Part shown: positions 1 through 7,940 of the stretch, piece after piece
Layout: every line of letters starts with the position of its first letter
How positions within the stretch are numbered: position 1 is the stretch's first letter
Assembly (NCBI RefSeq): GCF_024721975.1
Contig: NZ_JANQBB010000001.1
Coordinates: 558,001 to 622,000 of the forward strand
Length of the DNA stretch: 64,000 nt
Direction of reading: 5' to 3'
Source of the DNA: Paenibacillus endoradicis
GTDB lineage: Bacteria; Bacillota; Bacilli; Paenibacillales; Paenibacillaceae
Made by a program: the position numbers and the translations under genes
The notes under the pieces: generated by a model
Databases searched by the model: none
Told to the model about the DNA's origin: nothing
What the model saw: the letters and a program-made list of their open reading frames with translations, nothing else

Positions 1-831
1 GCGGGGTATAGAGGTTACAAAAGATATTTAATTGGTCCTGAATTGATCGAATCGTATCTTATAGTTCTTAAAGTGGTATTGTTCTCAATTGTGATCGGTT
101 TGTCGGTTGTACTCGGTATAGAGCTTTTTGTAGATCCAATCGAAGGTTTGGATACATTTATTGGCTTTTTTGCTTCTTTAATCTCAGCATCCGCACAAGG
201 TTTTGCCTGGGTCACTTTAATCTTCCTCTTTATTGAACATAAAGGTAACAAATCTAGTTATAAGAAGGTTTCTGGAATAAAAAAAGAATGGAAGTTGTCC
301 GATCTACCGCCGCTTCCTACAGAGAAAACTCGTATTCGACGTAGCAAACCGATTGTAGCTATTATTTTTACGATTCTGTTCATTATGTTGTTAACTTTTT
401 CAGCAGACTACTTTGGTATCATCCGAATGAATGATGAGACTATAGTAATTTCTTTCTTAAACGTAGAGGTACTTCAAAGTTATCTTCCTTTTATATGGAT
501 TCTTGCAGTGTTCAGGATATTGAAAGAAGGTATCAAACTCGTAACGGGCAGATGGACAAAGAATATAATATTAATGCAGATTCTATTCAATCTGTTGTGG
601 TTCCTTTTAGCATTGATTATGTTTATGGACCAATCGTTATGGAATATGACATTTCTTGATGAATTGATGCAAGCTGATCTTATGTTCGCTGGAAGTGAGA
701 TGTTCCAGACGAGTAGTGAATTGTGGCAGTATTGGACAAAGATTCTCATTTATATTGTAGCGATCATAGTGATCATTGAAACAGTCGTCCTTGGTGTGAA
801 GGCGTACGGTATGAGAAATAATAAGTCATAA
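1..831 (+). CDS. Multi-pass membrane protein, 5'-truncated by the window edge (HAAS-domain type)
   Basis: The reading frame is open from base 1, so the true start lies upstream. An internal TTG at 43 has no ribosome binding site. At the window edge the frame reads YRGYKRYLIGPELIESYL, which resembles the end of a HAAS signalling domain (DUF1700-like helical N-terminus) leading into membrane helices. About six hydrophobic segments follow, and the protein ends at NNKS with a basic tail. HAAS proteins in Firmicutes usually follow a PadR regulator, which would be outside this window. The HAAS assignment is an inference from the short junction sequence; the membrane topology is clear. A long hairpin terminator follows. 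Confidence 0.6.
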   Translation, partial: AGYRGYKRYLIGPELIESYLIVLKVVLFSIVIGLSVVLGIELFVDPIEGLDTFIGFFASLISASAQGFAWVTLIFLFIEHKGNKSSYKKVSGIKKEWKLSDLPPLPTEKTRIRRSKPIVAIIFTILFIMLLTFSADYFGIIRMNDETIVISFLNVEVLQSYLPFIWILAVFRILKEGIKLVTGRWTKNIILMQILFNLLWFLLALIMFMDQSLWNMTFLDELMQADLMFAGSEMFQTSSELWQYWTKILIYIVAIIVIIETVVLGVKAYGMRNNKS

Positions 832-887
832 CAGAAGCCCCCGGTTACAAAAGGCTTAGATCATCAAAAAGCATATATAGTCATGTT

Positions 888-964
888 AAAATCCCCTTTT
901 AAAAGACACTCGCACGAATTCGCATGTTCAGTTGCGAAATTGAGTGAACTTGAAGGGGATTTTT
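888..964. terminator. Long bidirectional hairpin terminator
   Basis: Outer arms AAAATCCCCTT (888-898) and AAGGGGATTTT (953-963) pair perfectly. Inside them CACTC pairs with GAGTG and TTCGCA with TGCGAA, giving one extended stem. T-runs lie on both sides, so it can end the plus-strand membrane protein gene and the convergent minus-strand gene at 1104-1544. Confidence 0.7.
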
Positions 965-1014
965 GTAGTTTGAGCGAGAAAGCATAGCTACCTTCGAAAC
1001 TAAATCTATATTAA

Positions 1015-1101
1015 CTGCAGGCTTTCAGAACCGAGATGTTATTCGATGTCGAATAAGCTACGAAGTCAATCATCGTTATCAACGTTCGCTTTTTGAACTT
1101 C
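1015..1101. repeat. Short copy of the dispersed palindromic intergenic repeat
   Basis: GCAGGCTTTCAGAACCGAG at the left and ATCGTTATCAACGTTCGCTTTTTGAACTTCC at the right match the ends of the larger copies at 28730-28912 and 56026-56198. The middle part (the GTACGT-containing section) is missing. The element lies between the minus-strand gene at 1104-1544 and its terminator, so it is probably transcribed in that gene's 3' region. Confidence 0.55.
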
Positions 1102-1103
1102 CC

Positions 1104-1544
1104 CTAGAAGAGGGATAGATAAAAGATGGATCGATCCATCAGCGCATTATTATAGTTATTATCTCGCGTAAACGTAGCACGATGAGGTGCTAGTTCGTTA
1201 GGAATGCTATGAATATGTTGAACAGCACTGTTAAATAATTGACGAATAGGGAAGTGTTTGGCGTTGGAGTTTGTATCATTCTGCATAGTTTCAGACAAGC
1301 CTCCAACCCCTATAAAGTGGGGTAAAGTAGCACTCCAACTGTTCCAGCTGGTAGGCTTCTGCGCTTCACTAATAAACAGTTCACTCCATCCATATCCTTG
1401 ATTTGTCGTTAGACACATACAAGCCCTAAATCCACATTCATCGATTTCTATCAATGGAATAACAAAAAGCTCAATTCTTTTCACTTTAAATGCTAGTAGT
1501 AGTTGAAGATCAGGTAAGGGGTCAATCGTTTGACAAGTTAACAT
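1104..1544 (-). CDS. Hypothetical protein (146 aa) under a c-di-AMP riboswitch
   Basis: The start ATG at 1544 is preceded by GAGGAGAG at good spacing, so this is a real gene. The protein has no signal peptide or membrane helix. Residues about 18-55 (KVKRIELFVIPL ... LTTNQGYGWSELF) loosely recall the N-terminal domain of enolase-superfamily enzymes such as o-succinylbenzoate synthase, but the barrel domain is absent, so no enzymatic role can be claimed. The upstream ydaO-type aptamer (1563-1715) ends only about 15 nt before the ribosome binding site. This suggests control by c-di-AMP, probably at translation. The gene lies back to back with the kdp operon, which carries the same riboswitch class. 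Function unknown. Confidence 0.65.
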   Translation of the reverse strand: MLTCQTIDPLPDLQLLLAFKVKRIELFVIPLIEIDECGFRACMCLTTNQGYGWSELFISEAQKPTSWNSWSATLPHFIGVGGLSETMQNDTNSNAKHFPIRQLFNSAVQHIHSIPNELAPHRATFTRDNNYNNALMDRSIFYLSLF

Positions 1545-1562
1545 ATCTTTCTCTCCTCATGT

Positions 1563-1715
1563 TCGCTTACGGAGTTAGCTGACGGATTCGGAATAAGAGA
1601 GCTTCCCTACAGACGCTTATAAAGCGACCGATTCACCCCATGCTCCTGATGAATATAAATCTTTTCTTCATCAATTGCTTTGGTTCCCCCGCTTCTAGTA
1701 TATAGAACTCAGCGA
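1563..1715 (-). promoter_or_regulatory. c-di-AMP riboswitch (ydaO/yuaA type), minus strand
   Basis: Read on the minus strand, the conserved blocks appear in order: TCGCTGAG (P1 5' arm), GCGGGGGAACCAA, ATGGGGTGAATC, TAGGGA, CCGAATCCGTCAGCTAAC and CCGTAAGCGA (P1 3' arm). UCGCU pairs with AGCGA to close P1. These are the hallmark motifs of the ydaO class, which binds c-di-AMP. The aptamer is followed almost directly by the ribosome binding site of the gene at 1104-1544, with no terminator hairpin between. Translational control therefore looks more likely than attenuation. Confidence 0.85.
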
Positions 1716-2129
1716 TTATTATTGGCTGTATACAGCTTCGCGACTATATTAACCTGATGTTGATCTTTTGTAAAACCTAATGTAGTCATTGTCAGGCTGC
1801 ATAAAGCCATAAAAGATAAATTTCAGTTGTTATGACGACGAAATCATGATCGTTCTCTCGAATACTCGTTAATACTCTGTATATTAACCTATGTTAAGAA
1901 GTCAGATAATTCAGTTCAACTTTCCATCAAGAAACTTGAACCTATATTTCAAAATAAAGAGAAAAACGGAGATAATCGTACTATTCTAAAGTTATTAATA
2001 TATGTAAGCGATAACAATTGGCTAAGGAGGTCTGTTTTCAAGCTTAAATGGCTTCTGAGTTTACTTTACACGAACATTTGCAAGGAGTAAGATTCGTTTC
2101 ATGGTATAACAGTTTTTACCATAACTTGA
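1716..2129. other. Divergent regulatory region between two c-di-AMP-controlled units
   Basis: These 414 bases separate the minus-strand riboswitch from the plus-strand tandem riboswitches and must hold both promoters. No single promoter could be assigned with confidence. A 29-codon frame opens at ATG 2048 and runs into the first plus-strand aptamer, ending at 2137. Its AGGAGG is 17 nt away, which is too far for comfort, so it is not called as a gene. Confidence 0.5.
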
Positions 2130-2337
2130 ATCGCTGAATATTTGTCGTAAGACGAAAGCGGGGGAACCAAGCAAACAAAAAACTCAATTTGAGAAGTTGT
2201 TTGCTCAGCGTGTCATGAACCGATGTGAGAGTCGGAGAGTGATATCGCAGGGGTGAATCTTGATCCGGGTACCATGGAACCGGTAAAAGTAGGGCGACTC
2301 TCACCGTCCGAATCCGACAGCTAACCTCGTAAGCGTT
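2130..2337 (+). promoter_or_regulatory. c-di-AMP riboswitch 1 of 2 (ydaO type)
   Basis: The block order is ATCGCTGA, AAAGCGGGGGAACCAAG, GCAGGGGTGAATC, GTAGGGCGACTCTC, CCGAATCCGACAGCTAACC and TCGTAAGCGTT. P1 closes between ATCGCT (2130-2135) and AGCGTT (2332-2337). One internal helix is enlarged (roughly 2170-2250), so this aptamer is longer than its neighbour. No T-run hairpin follows it, so it may act together with the second aptamer and its terminator. Confidence 0.85.
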
Positions 2338-2451
2338 GAAAGAGAGAGGAATGATGAAGTTAGTAATTTAGTAAATGGAACGGTACCATAATGGTGTATG
2401 TTTCTGACTTGATATAACCAGCAGCAAAGCAGTCATATTGTAAAATGTTTT

Positions 2452-2600
2452 AGCGCTGAGTCCTGTGAACAACAGGAGCGGGGGAACCAATAGAGTGGAT
2501 GGTAATTACGTCTTGAAGCTCATGGGGTGAATCGCTTGGCTTGCAGCCAAGTGTAGGGCGACTCTCAAGCCCGAATCCGACAGCTAACCTCGTAAGCGTT
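2452..2600 (+). promoter_or_regulatory. c-di-AMP riboswitch 2 of 2 (ydaO type)
   Basis: A second complete aptamer is present: AGCGCTGAG, GGAGCGGGGGAACCAATA, ATGGGGTGAATCGC, GTAGGGCGACTCTC, CCGAATCCGACAGCTAACC and TCGTAAGCGTT. P1 pairs 2452-2457 with 2595-2600. It is followed 60 nt later by a strong intrinsic terminator ahead of the kdp operon. This is the expected arrangement for a c-di-AMP OFF switch on potassium uptake. Confidence 0.88.
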
Positions 2601-2661
2601 TTTTGAGAGAGGCGACAATCGTCGTGTGCCGACTTGTCATGGTTTGTTTTGCCATGATCAA

Positions 2662-2706
2662 AGAAGCCTCGGGAGAATTTCCTCTGCTCCCGAGGCTTCT
2701 TTTTTG
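2662..2706 (+). terminator. Riboswitch-linked intrinsic terminator ahead of kdp
   Basis: A perfect 14-bp stem pairs AGAAGCCTCGGGAG (2662-2675) with its complement (2687-2700), and an uninterrupted T-run follows. It lies between aptamer 2 and the first gene of the operon, so it is the natural attenuator. A small TCATGG/CCATGA hairpin at 2636-2656 may be part of an antiterminator switch. Confidence 0.85.
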
Positions 2707-2750
2707 TTGCCTTTTTTTCTTAAACTTAGCGTTACCAGGAGGAAAATAAG

Positions 2751-3161
2751 ATGGAACGAGAGTATATCGTAGTGGCTGGAATGAATGAAGCAGCACTATC
2801 TTTTATTAGATTATTAAAGCACAAAGAGCTTCCCTTCGCTGTACTTACAAATAACAAACAAGAGGAGAAGGAGCTAAAAAATATTGGGATTTCAACGGTT
2901 ATTCGGATAAATACAAATAATCGATCTAGTTGGGATGTGCCGAAAATTGCTATAGGAAAGGTATTCGTATTTGAAAGTAGCTTGGCATTAAGTTGTCGCT
3001 ATCTACAATGCTGTAGTCTATGGACAACAAAGCCCATCTATGTCATTACTCCACATTTGAACCCAAGAGCAATCTATAAAGGACTTGGCGCCAAATACGT
3101 TATATATTCGCAATCAGGAGAACATGGATTTCTATTGAGTGAACAAGACACTGGCAATTGA
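2751..3161 (+). CDS. Small Rossmann-like (TrkA-N/RCK-N-like) protein of the kdp operon
   Basis: This 136-aa cytosolic protein starts at an ATG preceded by AGGAGG. The N-terminus EYIVVAGMNEAALSFI followed by an LPFAVLTNN strand looks like a beta-alpha-beta nucleotide-binding fold of the TrkA-N/RCK-N kind, although the glycine motif is degenerate and there is no RCK-C domain. It is the first gene behind the c-di-AMP riboswitches, and 24 nt separate it from the next small gene. By analogy with KtrA it may be a regulatory subunit for K+ transport. That is inferred from fold and position only. Confidence 0.6.
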   Translation: MEREYIVVAGMNEAALSFIRLLKHKELPFAVLTNNKQEEKELKNIGISTVIRINTNNRSSWDVPKIAIGKVFVFESSLALSCRYLQCCSLWTTKPIYVITPHLNPRAIYKGLGAKYVIYSQSGEHGFLLSEQDTGN

Positions 3162-3185
3162 ACGGTTTTATAAGGAGGTTAAACG

Positions 3186-3293
3186 ATGGTGGACGTGTAC
3201 ATGATTATAACTTTAATCGTTTGTTTCGGATTATTTTATGGTTTTCTTACGTGGTGTGGCGCTAATATCGACCAATCAGGAGGAGATGCGTAG
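3186..3293 (+). CDS. 35-aa membrane peptide of the kdp operon
   Basis: ATG 3186 is preceded by AAGGAGG. The peptide starts MVDVYMIITLIVCFGLFYGF and ends in GGDA. It has one membrane helix (about residues 6-24) followed by a short hydrophilic tail. Its TAG stop overlaps the GTG of kdpF by one base, so the two are translationally coupled. It is distinct from KdpF, which follows. It may be a second accessory peptide of the Kdp complex, but I do not know a named family for it. Confidence 0.65.
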   Translation: MVDVYMIITLIVCFGLFYGFLTWCGANIDQSGGDA

Positions 3294-3370
3294 TGATCAT
3301 AGTATTAGCTGTAACAGCCTGTCTGTTCATATATCTAGTTTATGCCTTAATCCATCCAGATAAATTCTAA
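3293..3370 (+). CDS. kdpF: KdpF, small stabilising subunit of the K+-transporting ATPase
   Basis: The GTG start overlaps the preceding stop, with AGGAGG about 9 nt upstream. The 25-aa product is a single membrane helix ending in YLVYALIHPDKF, which matches the KdpF signature (Y-L-x-Y-A-L-x-x-P-x-x-F). KdpF stabilises the KdpABC complex in the membrane. It sits directly upstream of kdpA, as in other kdp operons. Confidence 0.85.
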   Translation: MIIVLAVTACLFIYLVYALIHPDKF

Positions 3371-3396
3371 CAATGAAATGGAATTTTACTCTGTGA

Positions 3397-3484
3397 AACC
3401 AAGAAAATGCTTATGAGGTTAGATTTTGCTACGCAAAATCCGAGAGAATGCTTACGAAGATAGATTTTACTATGTAAAATCTTT
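3397..3484 (+). repeat. Tandem short palindromic repeat before kdpA
   Basis: Two imperfect copies of a roughly 40-bp unit are present, with core AATGCTTAYGARG followed by AGATTTT-loop-AAAATC hairpins (loops GCTACGC and ACTATGT). The AAAATC and GATTTT arms also pair across the core. The array lies between kdpF and the kdpA ribosome binding site, so it is transcribed and may form RNA stems inside the operon. Confidence 0.6.
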
Positions 3485-3498
3485 TAGGAGGTCAAGAA

Positions 3499-5178
3499 AT
3501 GGAAATTTTGCAAATGGTGGTTGTTATAGCCATCCTTGTTATGTTGGTTAAGCCATTTGGCACTTATGTGTATCATGTGTTCTCTAATGAAGAGAACCGA
3601 TTGGATAAAATATTTGGACCAGTAGAACGGTTGATTTACAAGCTGATTGGCTTGAAACAGCGTGCTGGGATGACTTGGAAAAAGTATGCACTGAGTTTTA
3701 TCGTTACCAATATCGTCTTGGTGGCAGTAAGTTACTTGATATTACGACTGCAAAAGATATTGCCGTTCAATCCGAATGGAATCGACAATATGGAGTCAAC
3801 TCTCAGCTTCAATACGGTCATCAGCTTTATGACCAATACGAACTTGCAGCACTATTCAGGTGAAACGGGTTTATCCTATTTCGCGCAGATGGCTGTTATT
3901 ACGATGATGATGTTCACATCTGCTGCAACAGGATTCTCAGTTGCTATCGCATTTATACGCGGTATTACGAGCAAAGGAACTACGATTGGGAACTTCTTTG
4001 AAGATTTTGTTAAAGCACACACCCGTATCTTCTTACCGATTTCCTTTATCATTACGTTGGTATTGGTCGCACTTCAAGTACCACAAACACTTGATCCGAC
4101 GTTGACACTGAAAACATTAGAAGGTGCAATGCAACAAGTGGCAATCGGACCAGTAGCTTCGCTAGAATCTATCAAACATTTGGGGACTAATGGTGGAGGG
4201 TTCTTCGGGGTCAATTCAGCCCATCCATTTGAAAATCCGAATCCAATGACGAATGTCATTGAAATATTGTCAATGTGGGCTCTTCCAGCTGCATTAACTT
4301 ATACATTCGGCTTGTTTGCAAAGAACAAGAAACAAGGCTGGGTTATTTTCTCGGCAATGCTATGTTTGTTCTTAGTTTTTCTTACTACTGTATATGTTTC
4401 TGAGAAAACTGGTAACCCAGTAATGAATAGCCTTGGTATAGATGCTTCACAAGGTAGCATGGAGGGTAAGGAAGTAAGATTCGGTATCGCTCAATCCGCG
4501 TTGTTCACTGCAGTGACAACTGCAGCAACAACGGGAACGGTTAACAATATGCATGATACGCTCACACCGATTGGCGGCTTGGTGCCGCTAGCAGAAATGA
4601 TGCTTAACGTCGTATTCGGAGGTAAAGGTGTCGGCTTAATTAATATGCTGATGTATGCGATATTGGCCGTCTTTATATGTGGGTTAATGGTTGGACGAAC
4701 TCCAGAATTTCTAGGTAGAAAAATTGAACCGAGGGAAATGAAATTAATCGCGATTGCAATTTTAGCTCATCCACTTATTATACTCGGTCCAACTGCATTG
4801 GCGCTTATGATGGATATAGGGAATGTTGCTATTTCTAATCCAGGTTACCACGGTATTACTCAAGTGTTATATGAATATACGTCATCGGCAGCCAACAATG
4901 GATCGGGCTTTGAAGGACTTGGTGATAATACGCCGTTTTGGAATATTAGTACCGGTATCGTTATGCTATTAGGTCGATATATTTCGATTATTGCGATGCT
5001 TGGTGTAGCCGGATCACTGCTTCAGAAGCAAAGAGTGCCTGAGACGATCGGTACTTTCCGAACAGATAATGGATTATTTGTAGGTCTTTTAATCGGTACA
5101 GTTTTATTAATTGGTGCACTAACATTTTTACCGGCAATCGTACTTGGTCCAATTGCCGAACATTTGACACTCCGTTAA
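3499..5178 (+). CDS. kdpA: Potassium-transporting ATPase, K+-binding subunit A
   Basis: KdpA is the channel-like subunit of the high-affinity KdpFABC K+ pump and belongs to the superfamily of K+ transporters. The 559-aa length is typical. The start MEILQMVVVI follows TTTAGGAGG. Selectivity-filter-like segments are visible, including TNLQHYSGETGLSYF, LGTNGGGFFGVNSAHPFENP, TGTVNNMHDTLTPIGG and the C-terminal AANNGSGFEGLGDNTPFWN. About ten membrane helices are present. kdpB follows 17 nt downstream. Confidence 0.97.
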   Translation: MEILQMVVVIAILVMLVKPFGTYVYHVFSNEENRLDKIFGPVERLIYKLIGLKQRAGMTWKKYALSFIVTNIVLVAVSYLILRLQKILPFNPNGIDNMESTLSFNTVISFMTNTNLQHYSGETGLSYFAQMAVITMMMFTSAATGFSVAIAFIRGITSKGTTIGNFFEDFVKAHTRIFLPISFIITLVLVALQVPQTLDPTLTLKTLEGAMQQVAIGPVASLESIKHLGTNGGGFFGVNSAHPFENPNPMTNVIEILSMWALPAALTYTFGLFAKNKKQGWVIFSAMLCLFLVFLTTVYVSEKTGNPVMNSLGIDASQGSMEGKEVRFGIAQSALFTAVTTAATTGTVNNMHDTLTPIGGLVPLAEMMLNVVFGGKGVGLINMLMYAILAVFICGLMVGRTPEFLGRKIEPREMKLIAIAILAHPLIILGPTALALMMDIGNVAISNPGYHGITQVLYEYTSSAANNGSGFEGLGDNTPFWNISTGIVMLLGRYISIIAMLGVAGSLLQKQRVPETIGTFRTDNGLFVGLLIGTVLLIGALTFLPAIVLGPIAEHLTLR

Positions 5179-5195
5179 CGATGAGGTGAAGGAAT

Positions 5196-7229
5196 ATGAA
5201 TGGCAATCGTAGAAAGCGCATGTTAAACAGAGAGGTAGTTCAACGTGCAGTTAAAGATAGTTTCATCAAGTTAAACCCTGCAATTATGATGAAAAATCCA
5301 GTAATGTTCGTCGTAGAGGTCGGTACGGCAATCGTACTACTTATGACGATATTTCCAAATTATTTCGGATCAGAAGATAGAATTGGTTTTAATCTGTCGG
5401 TATTTTTAATTCTTCTGTTTACGCTATTGTTCGCCAATTTCGCAGAAGCGTTGGCAGAAGGCCGAGGTAAAGCACAGGCTGATTCATTGAAAAAGACGAA
5501 GCAAGAGGTTGTGGCTAATAGATTGTCAGGTAGTGTGATCACAACTGTTCCTTCCTCAGAACTTCGTAAGGGAGATATTGTTGTCATATCTCAAGGCGAG
5601 ATGATTCCTGGCGATGGAGAAATTATTGAAGGTCTCTCATCAGTAGATGAATCCGCAATTACAGGGGAATCGGCTCCAGTTATTAAAGAAGCGGGTGGAG
5701 ACTTCAGTTCCGTTACTGGTGGGACACGTGTCGTAAGTGACTCGATCACAGTTCGAATTACAAGTGATCCTGGTGAATCATTCATTGATCGTATGATCTC
5801 ACTCGTTGAAGGAGCGAAGCGTCAAAAAACTCCCAATGAAATTGCACTCAATACGTTATTAACGAGCTTGACACTTATATTTCTAATCGTTGTTGTGACG
5901 CTTGCGCCTATTGCGAACTTTGTAAACATTAAACTAGAGATTCCAGTGTTAATTGCCCTGTTAGTTTGTCTTATTCCAACAACGATCGGGGGTTTGTTAT
6001 CAGCGATCGGGGTAGCGGGAATGGACCGAGTAACGCAGTACAATGTACTTGCTATGTCAGGTAAAGCAGTCGAGGCAGCAGGTGATATTAATACGATGAT
6101 CCTTGATAAAACAGGTACGATCACATTCGGTAACCGAATGGCGAGCGAGCTTGTTGCTGTAGGACATCATTCGAAGGAAAGGTTAGCCTCTTGGGCAGCA
6201 ATTAGTTCGCTTGGGGATGAGACACCTGAAGGTAGATCTGTATTGGAGTGGATGAAGAAACATGAAGTGAGTTATGACGCTACGCTTGTCGATAAAGGAG
6301 AATTCATTACATTTAAAGCAGAGACAAGAATGAGTGGTATTAATCTAAAAGACGGTCGTCAAGTGCGTAAAGGTGCTGTAGATGCGGTACGTAAATGGGT
6401 AGCAGCTAAGGGTGGTACAATTCCTAACGATTTGGAAGAGAAAGCTAATCGAATTTCTTCTGTCGGAGGAACACCTCTCGCAGTCGCAGTAGATCAACAA
6501 ATATTCGGTCTTATCTATTTGAAAGATACAGTTAAGCCTGGTATGAAAGAGCGTTTTGATCAACTGCGTCAGATGGGTATACGGACGATTATGTGTACTG
6601 GTGATAATCCGCTTACTGCAGCAACAATAGCACGTGAAGCCGGAGTAGATGATTATATCGCGGAAAGCACGCCTGAGGATAAAATTGCTGTAATCCGTCG
6701 TGAACAGGCAGAAGGAAAGCTTGTTGCAATGACGGGTGACGGTACCAACGATGCCCCAGCATTGGCGCAAGCAGATGTTGGTATCGCGATGAACAGTGGT
6801 ACTATTGCAGCGAAGGAAGCCGCGAATATGGTTGATTTGGATTCAGATCCATCGAAAATTATTGAAGTTGTCGCAATCGGCAAACAGCTACTTATGACGC
6901 GTGGAGCATTGACGACCTTTAGTATTGCGAATGATATCGCCAAATATTTTGCGATTATTCCGGCGATGTTTATGGTTGCCATTCCAGAGATGAATGTGCT
7001 TAACGTTATGAAGCTTGAATCACCGTATTCTGCGATATTGTCTGCACTAATATTCAATGCAATCATTATCCCGCTCCTAATCCCACTGGCAATGAAAGGT
7101 GTTGCCTATAAGCAGATGAGCGGTTCTCGATTGTTACGCCGCAACCTGTTGATTTATGGTCTTGGTGGTGTTATTGTCCCGTTTATCGGAATTAAGATCA
7201 TTGATCTAGTCGTTCATTTATGGGTTTAA
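5196..7229 (+). CDS. kdpB: Potassium-transporting ATPase, ATP-binding subunit B
   Basis: KdpB is the P-type ATPase catalytic subunit of the Kdp pump. The phosphorylation motif DKTGT is at about residue 304. The TGES actuator loop is present ([10 protein letters not shown]), as are the hinge [12 protein letters not shown] and [18 protein letters not shown]. The 677-aa length is normal for the family. GAGGTGAAGG precedes the ATG at 5196. It sits between kdpA and kdpC in the standard order. Confidence 0.97.
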   Translation: MNGNRRKRMLNREVVQRAVKDSFIKLNPAIMMKNPVMFVVEVGTAIVLLMTIFPNYFGSEDRIGFNLSVFLILLFTLLFANFAEALAEGRGKAQADSLKKTKQEVVANRLSGSVITTVPSSELRKGDIVVISQGEMIPGDGEIIEGLSSVDESAITGESAPVIKEAGGDFSSVTGGTRVVSDSITVRITSDPGESFIDRMISLVEGAKRQKTPNEIALNTLLTSLTLIFLIVVVTLAPIANFVNIKLEIPVLIALLVCLIPTTIGGLLSAIGVAGMDRVTQYNVLAMSGKAVEAAGDINTMILDKTGTITFGNRMASELVAVGHHSKERLASWAAISSLGDETPEGRSVLEWMKKHEVSYDATLVDKGEFITFKAETRMSGINLKDGRQVRKGAVDAVRKWVAAKGGTIPNDLEEKANRISSVGGTPLAVAVDQQIFGLIYLKDTVKPGMKERFDQLRQMGIRTIMCTGDNPLTAATIAREAGVDDYIAESTPEDKIAVIRREQAEGKLVAMTGDGTNDAPALAQADVGIAMNSGTIAAKEAANMVDLDSDPSKIIEVVAIGKQLLMTRGALTTFSIANDIAKYFAIIPAMFMVAIPEMNVLNVMKLESPYSAILSALIFNAIIIPLLIPLAMKGVAYKQMSGSRLLRRNLLIYGLGGVIVPFIGIKIIDLVVHLWV

Positions 7230-7260
7230 TACGGATATTTATTGAGGGAGAGAATGGATT

Positions 7261-7875
7261 ATGAGTGCAGAAGTTATGACAAAAGAAATGCAATCAAGCG
7301 GTTCTATGCTATGGATTGCGGTGCGAGCAAGCTTAGTTTTCATCATCATTTGCGGGATTATCTATCCGCTTGTAAGTACGGGTGCAGCTCAGCTGCTCTT
7401 TCCGCATGAAGCGAATGGTAGTTTATTGAAAGATAGTAAAGGCAATGTAGTAGGATCAGAATTAATAGGACAGAATTTCACAGATCTTAAATACTTCCAA
7501 GGTCGTGTCTCTAGTATAGAATACAAAGCAGAAGCTTCAGGATCTAATAACTTTGGCCCCTCTAATCCTGCGTTACTAGAAAGAACGAGAGCGACGATTG
7601 AACAATGGAAGCTAGATAATCCAGATGTACTAATTAGTCAACTACCTATCGCATTAATTACAAACTCTGGATCAGGTCTTGATCCTCATATTACGCCGCA
7701 ATCAGCCCAAGTCCAGATTCCACGTATTAGCAAGTTAACAGGCATTTCAGTAGATGAGCTTGCTGCAATGTTAGAAGCTAATACGGAAGGACGTGATCTT
7801 GGCCTTTTCGGTGAAGAACGCGTTAACGTGTTGAAGCTGAATATAGAGCTTGCTGAACGACTTTCTAATAAATAA
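7261..7875 (+). CDS. kdpC: Potassium-transporting ATPase subunit C
   Basis: KdpC is a single-span membrane subunit that supports ATP binding by KdpB. The 204-aa protein has one N-terminal helix (about residues 17-40) and the KdpC hallmarks YFQGRVSS, ASGSNNFGPSNPAL and SGSGLDPHITPQSAQVQIPRI. The start is supported by GGGAGAG. The KdpD-like gene begins 65 nt downstream and probably belongs to the same transcript. Confidence 0.96.
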   Translation: MSAEVMTKEMQSSGSMLWIAVRASLVFIIICGIIYPLVSTGAAQLLFPHEANGSLLKDSKGNVVGSELIGQNFTDLKYFQGRVSSIEYKAEASGSNNFGPSNPALLERTRATIEQWKLDNPDVLISQLPIALITNSGSGLDPHITPQSAQVQIPRISKLTGISVDELAAMLEANTEGRDLGLFGEERVNVLKLNIELAERLSNK

Positions 7876-7940
7876 AGCAACAAATCAATTCGCCCGGACA
7901 TCAGTTCAACCGCCACAATCTTGGAGAGAGGAGACGAAGA

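Noticed and set aside
3397..3484. Direct repeats before kdpA as a possible CRISPR-like array
   Set aside because: Only two units, imperfect, with no unique spacers and no cas genes. They are hairpin repeats.
6345..7066. Two long minus-strand frames inside kdpB
   Set aside because: kdpB is certain here. The antisense frames are products of its codon usage.
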